Assembly: GCA_937969415.1 (NCBI GenBank)
Contig: CALBWK010000032.1
Span: 1 to 52,627 of the forward strand
Direction: 5' to 3'
DNA: 52,627 bases
Origin: an uncultured Saprospiraceae bacterium
Lineage (GTDB): Bacteria; Bacteroidota; Bacteroidia; Chitinophagales; Saprospiraceae
In this document: positions 18,241 through 28,136 of the stretch, one piece after another
Position numbering within the stretch: the stretch's first letter is position 1
How the letters are laid out: the number at the start of each line of letters is the position of its first letter
Made by a program: the position numbers and the translations under genes
The notes under the pieces: generated by a model
Databases searched by the model: none
Seen by the model: only the letters and a program-made list of their open reading frames with translations
What the model was told of the DNA's origin: nothing

Positions 18241-18603
18241 TTTTTGTAGATTTTATGGATAAATCTACAAAACATCCTCTTAACCATATGTCGAATTAAC
18301 TATAAGCAAAAGCTTCTACAAGACATAATGTAGTCCAATCTTCTATGATAATATTGCAAATAAAGTGAGATGTCAGGTTTGTACCTCTTTAATCTGCAAA
18401 ACCACCTCTATCTTAGTATAGTAACAATACCTAGATCCACTATAGACTTTCCATTCTGAAAGCTTCCGATTAGCAGATATGTATTGACTTCCTGAATCAC
18501 ATCTTTGCCTTCACGTTTTTACATCCTAAGTAAGACCTGGTAAATGTGTAGATGGGCAGTTAACCATTCTTTATTTCTATGCTGGTAAAACAACCCGTTT
18601 GAC
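18241..18603. other. Spacer upstream of the PNGase-susCD unit
   Basis: Holds the perfect inverted repeat at 18242-18272 and presumably the promoter of the PNGase-susC-susD unit. I found no exact TAnnTTTG box, and nothing else is recognisable. Confidence 0.5.
18242..18272 (-). promoter_or_regulatory. Perfect 12-bp inverted repeat abutting the start codon of the PNGase F-like gene
   Basis: TTTTGTAGATTT and its exact complement AAATCTACAAAA flank a 7-base spacer (TATGGAT). One base separates the repeat from the ATG at 18238-18240. In the transcript it would be a 12-bp stem next to the start codon; as DNA it could be an operator. Which of the two cannot be told. Confidence 0.55.
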
Positions 18604-19548
18604 TTATTCTTTGATAAACTTTTTTGTTGTTGTGATATCATCAAAATTCAACAATAAATAGTATAGGCCAGCAGGCTCGTTACTGATATCAATTTCTTCT
18701 TGAAATGTAGCATTTCTGACCTGCTTGCCTGCCGCATTATATAAAGAGTATGACAAAATTGGGTATTCGCTTTTATTCTCAACCCTCAGAATATTTTCCA
18801 CTGGACTAGGAAATACATTAACAGAACGATCTAAGAAAATATTATTGGTACTAGTCACTTGTGCATCATAAATCTCTCTTACCTCCTCATCACTTAAGCC
18901 TCTATTATAAATCAGAACATCATCAATCACCCCGTTAAATCTAAAATCAGATGGAAAATCGAATTGATTGCCAATGTAAAGATCTGCAGAGTTGTTAACA
19001 ATTGGATCACTATATGCTATTGAGCTAACCATTGTTCCATTCTCGAATACTTTTACAGAATTTCCATCATAGGTAGTAGTAATATGTGTCCACTTTCCAT
19101 TGTCTAAGGTGTTTCCTTCTATAGGCGTAGGCATATCAAGATTCCATCTAACTGCTGCATTTGCTGGATTAACCCCCAAATAATAACCTCCAGCTCCAAA
19201 TCCACCCCATTTGGTTACGACAGCTGACCAATCGCTAATTACCCTTGGATTTAGCCATATTGAAATTGAAATAGCATCAGTTAATCGGAATGCCGTCGGG
19301 TTGCCAGCATCAATGTACCCTCCATCTAGTAATAAAGCTTTGTCGACTTCTCCAAATCTGTTTTCAGCAGCGTTTGCTCGATCAACTATTTGTCCATCAT
19401 TAGACATATCACTAGAATCTGTTGCATCACCGTCTAGCATATAATAACCTACTAAACCATCAAGTGGAATTTGTGAATAAGAAAATTGAATAATGAAAAC
19501 CGTTAAAAACAAACTGATCAATGGCCTTATGTAAAGATTAGGACTCAT
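18604..19548 (-). CDS. Secreted LamG-domain protein with T9SS sorting domain
   Basis: 314 residues. A signal peptide covers about 1-25 (V-F-I-I-Q-F-S-Y-S-Q). One LamG/concanavalin-like lectin domain spans about 30-225, with the typical G-L-V-G-Y-Y-M-L-D-G-D-A-T-D-S-S start and the closing F-N-G-V-I-D-D-V-L-I-Y-N-R-G-L-S-D-E-E-V. A T9SS sorting domain covers about 240-314 (V-F-P-S-P-V-E-N-I-L). No catalytic domain is visible, so binding to glycans or glycoproteins is the likely role. It lies 363 bases upstream of the PNGase F-like gene on the same strand and may share its regulon, though the gap makes a separate promoter likely. Its LamG closing motif resembles that of the neighbour. Confidence 0.82.
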   Translation of the reverse strand: MSPNLYIRPLISLFLTVFIIQFSYSQIPLDGLVGYYMLDGDATDSSDMSNDGQIVDRANAAENRFGEVDKALLLDGGYIDAGNPTAFRLTDAISISIWLNPRVISDWSAVVTKWGGFGAGGYYLGVNPANAAVRWNLDMPTPIEGNTLDNGKWTHITTTYDGNSVKVFENGTMVSSIAYSDPIVNNSADLYIGNQFDFPSDFRFNGVIDDVLIYNRGLSDEEVREIYDAQVTSTNNIFLDRSVNVFPSPVENILRVENKSEYPILSYSLYNAAGKQVRNATFQEEIDISNEPAGLYYLLLNFDDITTTKKFIKE

Positions 19549-19950
19549 AATTTAAATTTTAAGGTAAATAGCTTTTTATGATAATGGTACAACCATTGAA
19601 ATGTAAATTACAGTTTTTAAGCTTTATTATCTATTCGAAATTGACAAATTACTCATTTCTCAATGTAGTGAGTGAATTGTGGTTCATCATACCCAATAGT
19701 TTTCATATACCTAATAGGAATCATAGATTTAAATTTCACTTTCATTTTTACAAAATATATCTAATTATCCGTGGTTGATGCTTCTATAAAAACTATAATT
19801 TCTTTACTCACCAACCAGAAACAAATACACTCAATTTTACTTTTATCTTCACGATGAAATGCGTGGATACTAAGATATAATCTTATTCAATTTTGCGGAT
19901 TTACCATAATTGTACTATTCATTTTACAATAAAGACTCTATGAAATACCC
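19549..19950. other. AT-rich spacer with one small inverted repeat
   Basis: No gene is supported; a 66-codon frame at 19578-19778 has biased AT-rich content and no homology I recognise. AATGGT-ACA-ACCATT at 19583-19597 is a small inverted repeat in the leader region of the LamG gene. It may be chance. Confidence 0.4.
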
Positions 19951-21003
19951 TTAAGTTCCACGCAAATAATTATTCAATTGGTCACCTATAGAATTGAATA
20001 ATAAGATAACCAGATAAATAGCCAATCCCGGAAAAATCGCTAACCACCAACTGCTAAAATGTGATCTCGCCTCCGTCAAAATAGAACCCCAGGTGACTAA
20101 ATCCGGTGGCAAGCCTATACCCAAAAATGACAAAGTGGATTCCATCAAAATGGCAGAAGCAATAGCAAAAGCCGAAGCAATAATGACTGGTGATATAGCA
20201 ATAGGCAATATTGTATCCTTCATTATTTTCCAATCTGGCAAGCCCAATGCCTGTGCCGATTGTATGTAGTCCTGCTCTTTTATCTTAAGGATTTCAGCTC
20301 TGAAAAACCTAGTGAATGCAGGCCACTTCACAAAAGCAATAACGAGGACCACATTCCACAGGCTCTGACTCTTAAAGATACTCAATGTAATGAGCACAAC
20401 AAAAATTCCAGGTAAGGCATTAATCACTTCTATACTCCGCATCACCATATTATCTATTGGCAGGGAGATCCCCGAATGCCTATATTTATCTGCATACTTT
20501 CTGAGACTGTACAATAATACCATAAGCAATATTGCCGCTACTACTTTAACCATTGCACTACCATAGAACAAATAAAAAAGAGCCAACAACGATAAAGGCA
20601 ATAGGACAACAAACTGTTTCCAGCTAAGACGTAGAGTTTTGTTACCATAATAACCACTCAGAAACCCCAACACAATACCTATAAACATACTTAAGGCTAC
20701 TGCTACAAGTCCTACCTTAAGTGCAACATTGGTACCTGAAATCAAACCAGCTAACACATCTCTACCGATAGGGTCCGTACCCAACCAATGTCGATAGTAT
20801 AGGCTAGAAACATCTTGCGTATCAAAGGGAGAAATATTACGATTGGCTTTGTCGATGCTGTTGGCAGCATAGGGAATTAACCCGCCAAGACTACCTGCAC
20901 TAGCCTCTCTAGCTATCCACTTATGCAATAGCCCAACTGCAAAAAAAAGCAACAAACCCATTACTTGTATTTTCCTAAGGCCTAACTCTCTCAATCTTCT
21001 CAT
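19951..21003 (-). CDS. ABC transporter permease, DppC/OppC family
   Basis: 350 residues from the ATG at 21003, which overlaps the upstream permease's stop in an ATGA. The longer frame would add 37 cysteine-rich residues read out of frame from that gene, so I rejected it. Seen: an N-terminal membrane helix, L-G-T-D-P-I-G-R-D-V-L-A-G-L-I-S-G (the OppC_N hallmark), several membrane segments, and the EAA loop A-Q-A-L-G-L-P-D-W-K-I-M-K-D-T-I-L-P that contacts the ATPase. An extra hydrophobic region near 145-195 lies between the first helices and the core. It would form an oligopeptide or nickel-type importer with the upstream DppB-like permease and the binding protein. No ATPase gene is in the window. 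Confidence 0.9.
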   Translation of the reverse strand: MRRLRELGLRKIQVMGLLLFFAVGLLHKWIAREASAGSLGGLIPYAANSIDKANRNISPFDTQDVSSLYYRHWLGTDPIGRDVLAGLISGTNVALKVGLVAVALSMFIGIVLGFLSGYYGNKTLRLSWKQFVVLLPLSLLALFYLFYGSAMVKVVAAILLMVLLYSLRKYADKYRHSGISLPIDNMVMRSIEVINALPGIFVVLITLSIFKSQSLWNVVLVIAFVKWPAFTRFFRAEILKIKEQDYIQSAQALGLPDWKIMKDTILPIAISPVIIASAFAIASAILMESTLSFLGIGLPPDLVTWGSILTEARSHFSSWWLAIFPGLAIYLVILLFNSIGDQLNNYLRGT

Positions 21004-22142
21004 TGGGCTAAGCGTATTTGAGGATTGAAATAAGCATAGCACAAGTCTCCTATTAAGTAAGCAAGAGAGACAACTAAAGCCAGTAACAAGACGATGCAAT
21101 AGACCACAGACCAATCGGCAATTAATATAGAATCATACATCAATCGACCTATGCCAGGTATATTGAAAATAACTTCTATCACTACAGAACCTGCAAGTGT
21201 ACCTGATACAGCTCCCGATAAAATAGTAATAAGAGGCAACAACGCATTAGGCAAAGCGTGGCGACGGACAACTTGCTTTCTAGAAAGCCCTTTCGAGTAA
21301 GCCGTGACTACATAGGGCGCTTCCATCTCATTGAGAATACTTCTTCTAAGAATTCTAGAGATGTAACTAATTGAAAAAATACTTAAGCAGATAAGCGGTA
21401 AAATCAACTTAGGTAAATTGTGTCCTACCTGAGCCCAACTACTCGCACCGGGCAAGACATCCATTCCCACAGAAGGAAAGATATTTGTCCAAGAACCATA
21501 GTCACTTGTAGTCATATATACGACTAACAATGTAGCCAACCAAAATCTTGGGATAGAATAGAGCAAGTAGAGCCCTTGGTTAAGAACACTTTGAATCTTA
21601 CCTTTTGGATTTATACTCAGATAGTACCCTAAAAATATGCCTAGGCCAAAACTTATAATGATATCAATAAGCGTCAATACCAAGGTCCAAGAAAGCGCTC
21701 GTGACACAACCCTTTCCACAGCCTGACCATTGCTCTGCGAAGTTCCAAAAGACCCTTTGAGTACAGCACTTATCCATCTGTGATAACGGTTATCACTTCC
21801 GTGCCAATACACTTTTGGCAAAAATAATTTTTGATCCTTGAGTCCAGATATAGCCTTGGCTCTTTCATTAGGATCTATTATAGAATTTATGTTCTTAGGA
21901 TAGTGACTCGGCACTACTGAGAAATAAAAATTTGGTTTTTCAAGATGGAGCTCTTTGTAGACCTTTGCATATTGTTGGTGATTGGCAACACCCTCTTCCA
22001 TACTCGATATAGCCCCTCGTGATTGCAGCAAAGCAATAACAGGATCCTGAGAGACGAGACTGCTCAATAAGAATGTCACTATGCTGACCAGCAGCAAAGT
22101 GGGAATGATAAGTAATATACGCTTGACTAAGTATCGTTTCAC
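21000..22142 (-). CDS. ABC transporter permease, DppB/OppB family
   Basis: 380 residues. The N-terminal R-I-L-L-I-I-P-T-L-L-L-V-S helix is typical. A periplasmic region of about 100 residues follows (about 35-145), longer than in E. coli DppB but common in Bacteroidota versions. The core has further helices and the EAA loop A-Y-S-K-G-L-S-R-K-Q-V-V-R-R-H-A-L-P-N-A. The ending V-S-L-A-Y-L-I-G-D-L-C-Y-A-Y-F-N-P-Q-I-R is family-typical. Its stop overlaps the start of the DppC-like gene by 4 bases (ATGA), indicating translational coupling. The binding-protein gene ends 76 bases upstream. Confidence 0.92.
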   Translation of the reverse strand: MKRYLVKRILLIIPTLLLVSIVTFLLSSLVSQDPVIALLQSRGAISSMEEGVANHQQYAKVYKELHLEKPNFYFSVVPSHYPKNINSIIDPNERAKAISGLKDQKLFLPKVYWHGSDNRYHRWISAVLKGSFGTSQSNGQAVERVVSRALSWTLVLTLIDIIISFGLGIFLGYYLSINPKGKIQSVLNQGLYLLYSIPRFWLATLLVVYMTTSDYGSWTNIFPSVGMDVLPGASSWAQVGHNLPKLILPLICLSIFSISYISRILRRSILNEMEAPYVVTAYSKGLSRKQVVRRHALPNALLPLITILSGAVSGTLAGSVVIEVIFNIPGIGRLMYDSILIADWSVVYCIVLLLALVVSLAYLIGDLCYAYFNPQIRLAQ

Positions 22143-22218
22143 AAAACAGTCTCTAGAGCTGCCAAGTTAGAAAATAGTTTCTATAGCACTGCTAAGTGAT
22201 AGGTGTACGGCTTAGATA

Positions 22219-23952
22219 TTATCTCACCACCTTGAAGGTATTGGCAAGATATCCCGGTCGTTTGGTTGTAGCTAATGCTTCGAATTTGTTAGAGATTAGC
22301 AATTTATTGAGTGGGCAATACAGAAAGATACACGGTGTATCTTCATACATTTCAGCCTGGATATCTTGATAGATTTTCTTTCTGGCACCTGCGTTCCTAG
22401 TGACCCTAAGCTGCTCTATAAGTGCATCCACATTTTTATTAACATAACCCAGCTGATTGCTGCCACCTGGCACCGCATTATCCGAATGCCAGCGAGGATA
22501 AGGATCATCTGCAGCTTCGTCCATACCTACCCTTAACAAGGCAATATCGTACTTATAATCGTAGAGATTTTCTTTGGCCATCAAGCTCATTTTCTTTGTG
22601 GTCACTTTGATCTTTACACCGGCTTGCTCTGCAACTGATTGAAACAGGAGGGAAACATTCTTACCTAAGGCTGCACCTGATTGTAGAATTTCTAATTCCA
22701 AATCTGTTTTTTTGCCGGCAACCATCTTATCTCGTATCCCATCGCCATCTCTATCATCCCAGCCAGCCTCCGACAGCAATTGGCGTGCTTGATCTAAGCT
22801 GTAAGGGATTAACGATAGCTTGTCATTATAGTAAGGCCTTACCGGATGGAAGTGACCTACTGTCCTGACACCCATACCACCATCCAATGTCTCTATATAA
22901 TCCTCTATATCCGCAAGATGCGCTAATGCTCGCCTCACCTTAGGGTCTTTAAGTATAGGCGACTTATTATTTAATGCCATATAATAATAAATCAATAGCT
23001 GAGGCGTATGGAAGGTCCAGTCACTGGCAAAGGCTTCATCGTCTTTTAGCTCAAGAAATTTATTGCTACTTCTCATCAACAATAAATCCAATTTATCTTC
23101 CTTAGCCATAGTGATGGCCGTGACCTCGTCTGGTACAATCTTGTAGGTAATCTTACTTAGATTATTTTCTAGAAACGGCACATCCTTTATCGCTTCTCCC
23201 CAGTAGTTATCTTTTCTAACCAGTTGGATATACTGATTGGTCTCAAAAGAAGAAAGTGAGTACGGACCTGATTGTACGACATCTTGTTTTTGAGAAGCTG
23301 CTGCATTTATATTAGCAATAATATTTATCTCATTAGAGTCCTTGGCTACATAAGTCTCTGTCATCAAGTCAGAAATATTTCTCTGTTCTAATACTGCATT
23401 GCTATCATATATGTGTGCTGGCATCAATGGAGGAGTCAACGCTACCTCTTTGGCTAACATATAAGACGCATCAAAATAGACTGTCACTTGTTTGGGATCA
23501 TCACCTATCTCAAATCCTTTAAGAAACTGGAAGTACGGTTTCCAAGCGCTGATCTTTGAGTTAGGATGGTTTACCGCTTTGAGAGTAAATAGATAATCTC
23601 TTGCCGTAATCTCCTGACCATCTGACCACTGTGCTTCTGGACGGAACTCAATATCAAAAGCTATACACTCCTCTCCCTGGTAAGTATCTAGTCTACCTTC
23701 TGGTATCGTATTGATTAATATAGGACAGAGTTCTAAGCTTTTAGGATGATAATTGGCGAGGGGCAAAAATATGTATTGGTACACCTCCCTGCCTATAGCG
23801 CTAGGAGCAAAGAAAGGGTTAATTTTTTGTGGGTCTCTGCTGAGTCGAATATTAATCTCAGCATCAGAAGTTACTCTATTACTCTTGATGTCTGAATTAC
23901 AACTAATGAAAATTAGGGCCAAAGAGTAAAAAATAAAATACCTCAATTTCAT
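22219..23952 (-). CDS. Oligopeptide-type ABC transporter substrate-binding lipoprotein (SBP_bac_5 family)
   Basis: 577 residues from the ATG at 23952. This start gives a lipoprotein signal peptide M-K-L-R-Y-F-I-F-Y-S-L-A-L-I-F-I-S-C with the lipidated Cys at 18; the upstream 19 codons overlap the previous gene and spoil the signal. The body is a family 5 solute-binding protein: an R-L-S-R-D-P-x-x-I-N-P-F start, W-S-D-G-Q-E-I-T-A-R-D near 115, and L-L-S-E-A-G-W-D-D-R-D-G-D-G near 390. It binds peptides or similar ligands in the periplasm. It starts 16 bases after the beta-propeller/barrel gene and is followed by two permeases, so all four are likely one transcript. Confidence 0.9.
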   Translation of the reverse strand: MKLRYFIFYSLALIFISCNSDIKSNRVTSDAEINIRLSRDPQKINPFFAPSAIGREVYQYIFLPLANYHPKSLELCPILINTIPEGRLDTYQGEECIAFDIEFRPEAQWSDGQEITARDYLFTLKAVNHPNSKISAWKPYFQFLKGFEIGDDPKQVTVYFDASYMLAKEVALTPPLMPAHIYDSNAVLEQRNISDLMTETYVAKDSNEINIIANINAAASQKQDVVQSGPYSLSSFETNQYIQLVRKDNYWGEAIKDVPFLENNLSKITYKIVPDEVTAITMAKEDKLDLLLMRSSNKFLELKDDEAFASDWTFHTPQLLIYYYMALNNKSPILKDPKVRRALAHLADIEDYIETLDGGMGVRTVGHFHPVRPYYNDKLSLIPYSLDQARQLLSEAGWDDRDGDGIRDKMVAGKKTDLELEILQSGAALGKNVSLLFQSVAEQAGVKIKVTTKKMSLMAKENLYDYKYDIALLRVGMDEAADDPYPRWHSDNAVPGGSNQLGYVNKNVDALIEQLRVTRNAGARKKIYQDIQAEMYEDTPCIFLYCPLNKLLISNKFEALATTKRPGYLANTFKVVR

Positions 23953-23968
23953 CGTTGTCAATTGTCTA

Positions 23969-26900
23969 TTAAAAATCCAAGCCCAAACTAAAGTACAAAC
24001 GAGGATCACGCCTCAGTCCCGTCTCTACTCCCCAAGCGTAGTCAAATTTAACAAAGTAACCCAACATTGTAGATCGAATCCCTGCTCCGTACCCATATAC
24101 TGTAGGATTCCTAAAAAATCTGGCTTGTACTGTAACACTAGGGTTATCCGGCGGAGAAAACGCCTCTATGGTATTCAATGGATTGTCTTCTCTATCTGGT
24201 CCTAGACCATACCAAGCCAAACCACCATCAAAGAAGCTCGCCAACTGAAGGTTTCTAAAAAATGCAAATCGACTTTTTTGGAATCCAATAAACTGCCCTA
24301 TAGGAAATCTAAACTCAATATTGGTCAATACATAAGAATTTCCATTACGGATGTTATTTCTAAAGCCACGCAATTGTGGCGCCAACACCTTAAAGGCATT
24401 GCCATCATCTCCTGGTACTGGAATATCTGGTTCTGTACTATTGAAAATCCAACCTTCTACTCCACCGAGATAGTAGACAACTCGTCTAGATCCAAAAGAG
24501 GTCGCTCCAGTACCCCGCAGCGCTAAGACAGCTCTCTTAAATACAGGAATATAATGCCTAGCATCAAAACCTACTATTCCTGTAACACCTGTAGACGGAT
24601 CAAACTCAAAGCCGTCTTTTAATTGCAAATCAAATTCATTAATACCCTCAACAAAAAACTTGGCCCTCGTTCCGTTTTTTATGTTGATACTGACATCAAA
24701 AGAATTATCATACACATATTCCGTCTTAAGACTTACACGTTTTTCAAAATTAATAGGTGCTCCGAGGTCTTCTGTATCAAATATCTGAGATGACAATTTA
24801 TCTAATCGAAGTGATCCAGTAAAACGTAAGGACTGATAGACATCAAATGGATATTTCAATCTATATAAACCTAAAAACGTATGGCGCTTAACCCTTCTAA
24901 ATGGATCAACTATTTCATTTACTATAGAGGTTTCCGATCTTCTATAGAAAGCATAGCGCTTATCCCACTGAGCTTGATTGTCATCTATCGTTACGAAATA
25001 CTCGTAGCCATTAAAGTTTGTCGAAAGACGCAGTCCTACAGCAATCTCATAATCTTCAAGTAAGTCCTTAATGTCTGCCTTCAACAAAAGGCCTACAGGC
25101 GCATTGTCTAAATCTTTATCTTCACCACTATAACTTTCTAAGCCTTCAAAGAGCACTTCATTATCCATACGACTGGTAAAATTTGCCAATCGAAATCTCT
25201 CTCTTGTCGCACTGGCCCGAGCAGGAACAAAATTGATTATCGGCTTACCTTCAAAGAAGCTATCAGAAAAATAATCCTTAAAATACTTGTCAAACAAACT
25301 AGAGGTGCCTGATATATTTTCATCTTGATCTAGCGGAACGATATCTTCGGCATCCTCAAATTCTGACTGAAACTTCATACCCTCTGTATAACCTTCATTA
25401 CTGGTTTCTTGTGGCAAGAATGGTATAGTGATCTCATCATTCCGCTCGCTATTGACCTTGTCTTGATGCTCAGTTACATAAGGCAATATGCTTGCGACTT
25501 CATCTGAAAGGAAATTGTCATAGTTGCCGTGGTAATAATAATTGTAGATGTATTGACCAGTAGATGGCGCATAGTCGTGGACAATTATATTGCGCTCTCC
25601 ATTGGTTAAGGCTGTTGTTTTCCCCGAATTCAAATCAAGGGAATAGGCATTGACTATTCCTGTCCTTTCGCTGAGATATATGAGCGCATCCTCAGACATT
25701 TGGCGAGCTTGACCTTCATTATAATAGGGTGTCTGTGTAAGGCGAATCATATCTGAATCCTTGTCTAATCCCTTAAGAAGAAATAAATCAAACTTGTCAA
25801 GGGGCAGGATGGTATCTAACTTATTGATACTCATATCTACATCAGCTCGATTGGACTTAAAGAGGATAGAGGGTTGCCCCTTATAATTGATTACTCGAGC
25901 ATCTAGATCGTCATAGAAATCGTGTGTAATCCGCTGATGATGACGATTGTCTGCTTGATAATAATAAAGGTCAGAATATCCATCGCTGGTAGCACTTATC
26001 ACATACTCATCTGGGCGCACACAGTCGATGCTATATATTCTTTGAAAATTTGTCGTGAAATCTTCTTCTTCGACGAGGTCTTGCTTTAGGTCAATTTTTC
26101 TGAGCTTCACAATGTCTCTATGCTCATATAGAATCGACAACTCTGGATAGCGAGGATGCCAACACAGCAGCGGATAATCAAAATCTGTTTCTTGAAACAA
26201 ATTCTTTGTTCCTGTCTTGAACACCATATTTTCCTCTCCTGTCTGCACATCCCGAACATAGACACGATTCTTGCCTCTGTCATTAACCACATAAGCAAGG
26301 AGAGTTCCATCGTGATTGAACCTATATTGACTAATCGGAACGCCTTTTTTATTTTTTAATTTGATAGGTGATAGACTTTCTGTCTCGATGTACTTGTTCT
26401 CTTCTTTCGTATATCGGCTGACATAATAGCTCATCCAATTCGCTACGATAACCTCATACTCTACACCAGTAATAAATAGAAAACTATTTTCTAGATTTCT
26501 ACTGATTCTAGTGAGATAAATAATATTGGCGATAGTGGAACTACCAAAAGTATGATCAATATAATTCCACATACTGTGTCCAGCTACCCTTGGATGGTCT
26601 CGGCTTAATTTTTTAAAATCATGATATCGGGGGTTATCGAGAAGATCTCTAAGCTCGTCATCTATTTCATGATTCCATCGACTTCCAGAGTAATTGACGA
26701 CCCCAGCTGTAAACCATTCCGGGAGGTTCAGCAATAGAGCATTCTGTACAATTTCTTGGAGATTACTACCATACAATATGGAATTGACATAGACCTCTGC
26801 TACGCCTCTTCTGATCTGCTGTCGCAGATGATTGTGGTCTCCATTGAAGTAAACCAACATCTTATCGCCGACGACAACAGTCTGATCATTATTGCTGACA

Positions 26901-27232
26901 AAGGCATCATCATCTCCAATATTGGCTTGCTTGAGATCACTCAAGTCTGTATAAACAAGGATTTCTATTTTTTCACCTAGAGTATGCTCTAATACTTTCT
27001 GTATCTCCTCATAGTCCAACTCGGCCATCTGAATCACCGTCTGAGAGATATTACGAGACTTACCATACCAGTAAGTCATAAAATTCTCTGTCTCGTAACG
27101 GGACCAGTTATATTGATCATTATGATACTGCACTCTATTCTTACCAAATTGGGTCACGATAGACTGTCCGACCACTGGTCCTACGAGGAGCAGTGAGAGC
27201 ATCAATATGAGGTATACCGTGGTTTTGGCCAT
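23969..27232 (-). CDS. Large outer-membrane protein: peptidase-like N-terminus, TolB-like beta-propeller, Omp85-type barrel
   Basis: 1087 residues from the ATG at 27232, which begins a clean signal peptide (M-A-K-T-T-V-Y-L-I-L-M-L-S-L-L-L-V-G). Residues about 25-290 resemble peptidase-MA-like regions (L-P-E-W-F-T-A-G-V-V-N-Y), but the usual H-E-x-x-H is replaced by R-R-G-V-A-E-V-Y, so it is probably inactive. About 295-600 are TolB/WD40-like propeller repeats with Y-L-S-E-R-T-G-I-V-N-A-Y-S. About 700-1087 form a barrel of the bacterial surface antigen type: L-R-G-F-R-N-N, then F-F-D-G-G-L-A-W-Y, terminal Phe. Placement before an oligopeptide importer suggests a role in peptide or lipoprotein handling at the outer membrane, but the function is not established. 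Confidence 0.75.
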   Translation of the reverse strand: MAKTTVYLILMLSLLLVGPVVGQSIVTQFGKNRVQYHNDQYNWSRYETENFMTYWYGKSRNISQTVIQMAELDYEEIQKVLEHTLGEKIEILVYTDLSDLKQANIGDDDAFVSNNDQTVVVGDKMLVYFNGDHNHLRQQIRRGVAEVYVNSILYGSNLQEIVQNALLLNLPEWFTAGVVNYSGSRWNHEIDDELRDLLDNPRYHDFKKLSRDHPRVAGHSMWNYIDHTFGSSTIANIIYLTRISRNLENSFLFITGVEYEVIVANWMSYYVSRYTKEENKYIETESLSPIKLKNKKGVPISQYRFNHDGTLLAYVVNDRGKNRVYVRDVQTGEENMVFKTGTKNLFQETDFDYPLLCWHPRYPELSILYEHRDIVKLRKIDLKQDLVEEEDFTTNFQRIYSIDCVRPDEYVISATSDGYSDLYYYQADNRHHQRITHDFYDDLDARVINYKGQPSILFKSNRADVDMSINKLDTILPLDKFDLFLLKGLDKDSDMIRLTQTPYYNEGQARQMSEDALIYLSERTGIVNAYSLDLNSGKTTALTNGERNIIVHDYAPSTGQYIYNYYYHGNYDNFLSDEVASILPYVTEHQDKVNSERNDEITIPFLPQETSNEGYTEGMKFQSEFEDAEDIVPLDQDENISGTSSLFDKYFKDYFSDSFFEGKPIINFVPARASATRERFRLANFTSRMDNEVLFEGLESYSGEDKDLDNAPVGLLLKADIKDLLEDYEIAVGLRLSTNFNGYEYFVTIDDNQAQWDKRYAFYRRSETSIVNEIVDPFRRVKRHTFLGLYRLKYPFDVYQSLRFTGSLRLDKLSSQIFDTEDLGAPINFEKRVSLKTEYVYDNSFDVSINIKNGTRAKFFVEGINEFDLQLKDGFEFDPSTGVTGIVGFDARHYIPVFKRAVLALRGTGATSFGSRRVVYYLGGVEGWIFNSTEPDIPVPGDDGNAFKVLAPQLRGFRNNIRNGNSYVLTNIEFRFPIGQFIGFQKSRFAFFRNLQLASFFDGGLAWYGLGPDREDNPLNTIEAFSPPDNPSVTVQARFFRNPTVYGYGAGIRSTMLGYFVKFDYAWGVETGLRRDPRLYFSLGLDF

Positions 27233-27346
27233 AAACTGAAAAATAAGAAAATTTGCTCTGTTCTGCATTTCTTCAAAGTCCAAACAAGACAAAGCGGAGT
27301 CTTTTGATGATTGGCTTATTTTAGAGCCTTCAAAAAGCTTAATAAT

Positions 27347-27982
27347 ATGGAGATTGCCAGTTTTACCTTTAGTTCATGGGCCGAGAATACCTACATCCTC
27401 TACGACGACAGTGCAGAAGCCTGTATTATCGATCCTGGATGCAACAGTCCTGAAGAGCAACAACAATTGGCCTCATTTATTGATAGCAAGCAACTCAAGC
27501 CTACAGTACTTGTCAACACCCACTGCCATATTGATCACGTTCTAGGTAACAAGTTTGTATCCGAGACTTACAATCTGCCATTGACAGCCCATCAAGGAGA
27601 ACAGATCGTCTTAGACAATATGATCAATGTGGCGATGATGTACGGCACTCCTTATGAGCCATCACCAGACATCTCATTGTATCTAGACGAAGGAGACAAA
27701 CTGAGTTTTGGAAGTACAAATCTTGAGGTACTTTTCACCCCAGGGCATTCACCTGCCAGCATTTCTTTTTTTCATAAGGAAACCAATCAGCTAATCGGTG
27801 GGGACGTCTTATTTAAAGGTAGCATCGGTCGTACGGACTTACCTGGCGGAGATTATGATACCCTGATCTCCAATATTAAAAATAAGTTCTTACCACTTGG
27901 AGATGCGGTGAGGGTCTATTCAGGTCACGGACCAGTGACTACTATCGGCGAAGAGAGAAAAAGCAATCCTTTTTTAACCTAA
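27347..27982 (+). CDS. MBL-fold metallo-hydrolase, glyoxalase II-like
   Basis: 211 residues from the ATG at 27347. The reading frame extends 12 codons upstream from a TTG, but M-E-I-A-S-F-T-F-S-S-W-A-E-N-T-Y is the usual family start. The metal motif T-H-C-H-I-D-H is complete, with later ligands in F-T-P-G-H-S-P-A-S, G-G-D-V-L-F and Y-S-G-H-G-P. This is the short (about 210-residue) bacterial form lacking the glutathione-binding C-terminal domain of true glyoxalase II. A thioester or related hydrolase is the best general call. It is divergent from the large outer-membrane protein gene. Confidence 0.9.
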   Translation: MEIASFTFSSWAENTYILYDDSAEACIIDPGCNSPEEQQQLASFIDSKQLKPTVLVNTHCHIDHVLGNKFVSETYNLPLTAHQGEQIVLDNMINVAMMYGTPYEPSPDISLYLDEGDKLSFGSTNLEVLFTPGHSPASISFFHKETNQLIGGDVLFKGSIGRTDLPGGDYDTLISNIKNKFLPLGDAVRVYSGHGPVTTIGEERKSNPFLT

Positions 27983-28136
27983 AACTGGAGCTTAAGATTA
28001 GCTGAGTGTTAGTAGGGTTTGGGGTCAGTGCAAGCTCACATCTCGCCTATTAATACTATCAACTTAGTCGTACAATACTAGGAGAAAGCCTGATCGATGA
28101 TCAACTTCTACTTGTCCGAGGGAATCTTTTAGAAGA

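Noticed and set aside
21004-21114. 37-codon N-terminal extension of the DppC-like permease
   Set aside because: It is the out-of-frame translation of the end of the DppB-like gene; the ATGA overlap start is much better.
27311-27346. TTG-initiated 12-codon extension of the MBL-fold gene
   Set aside because: M-E-I-A-S-F at 27347 is the normal family start and the extension has no similarity.
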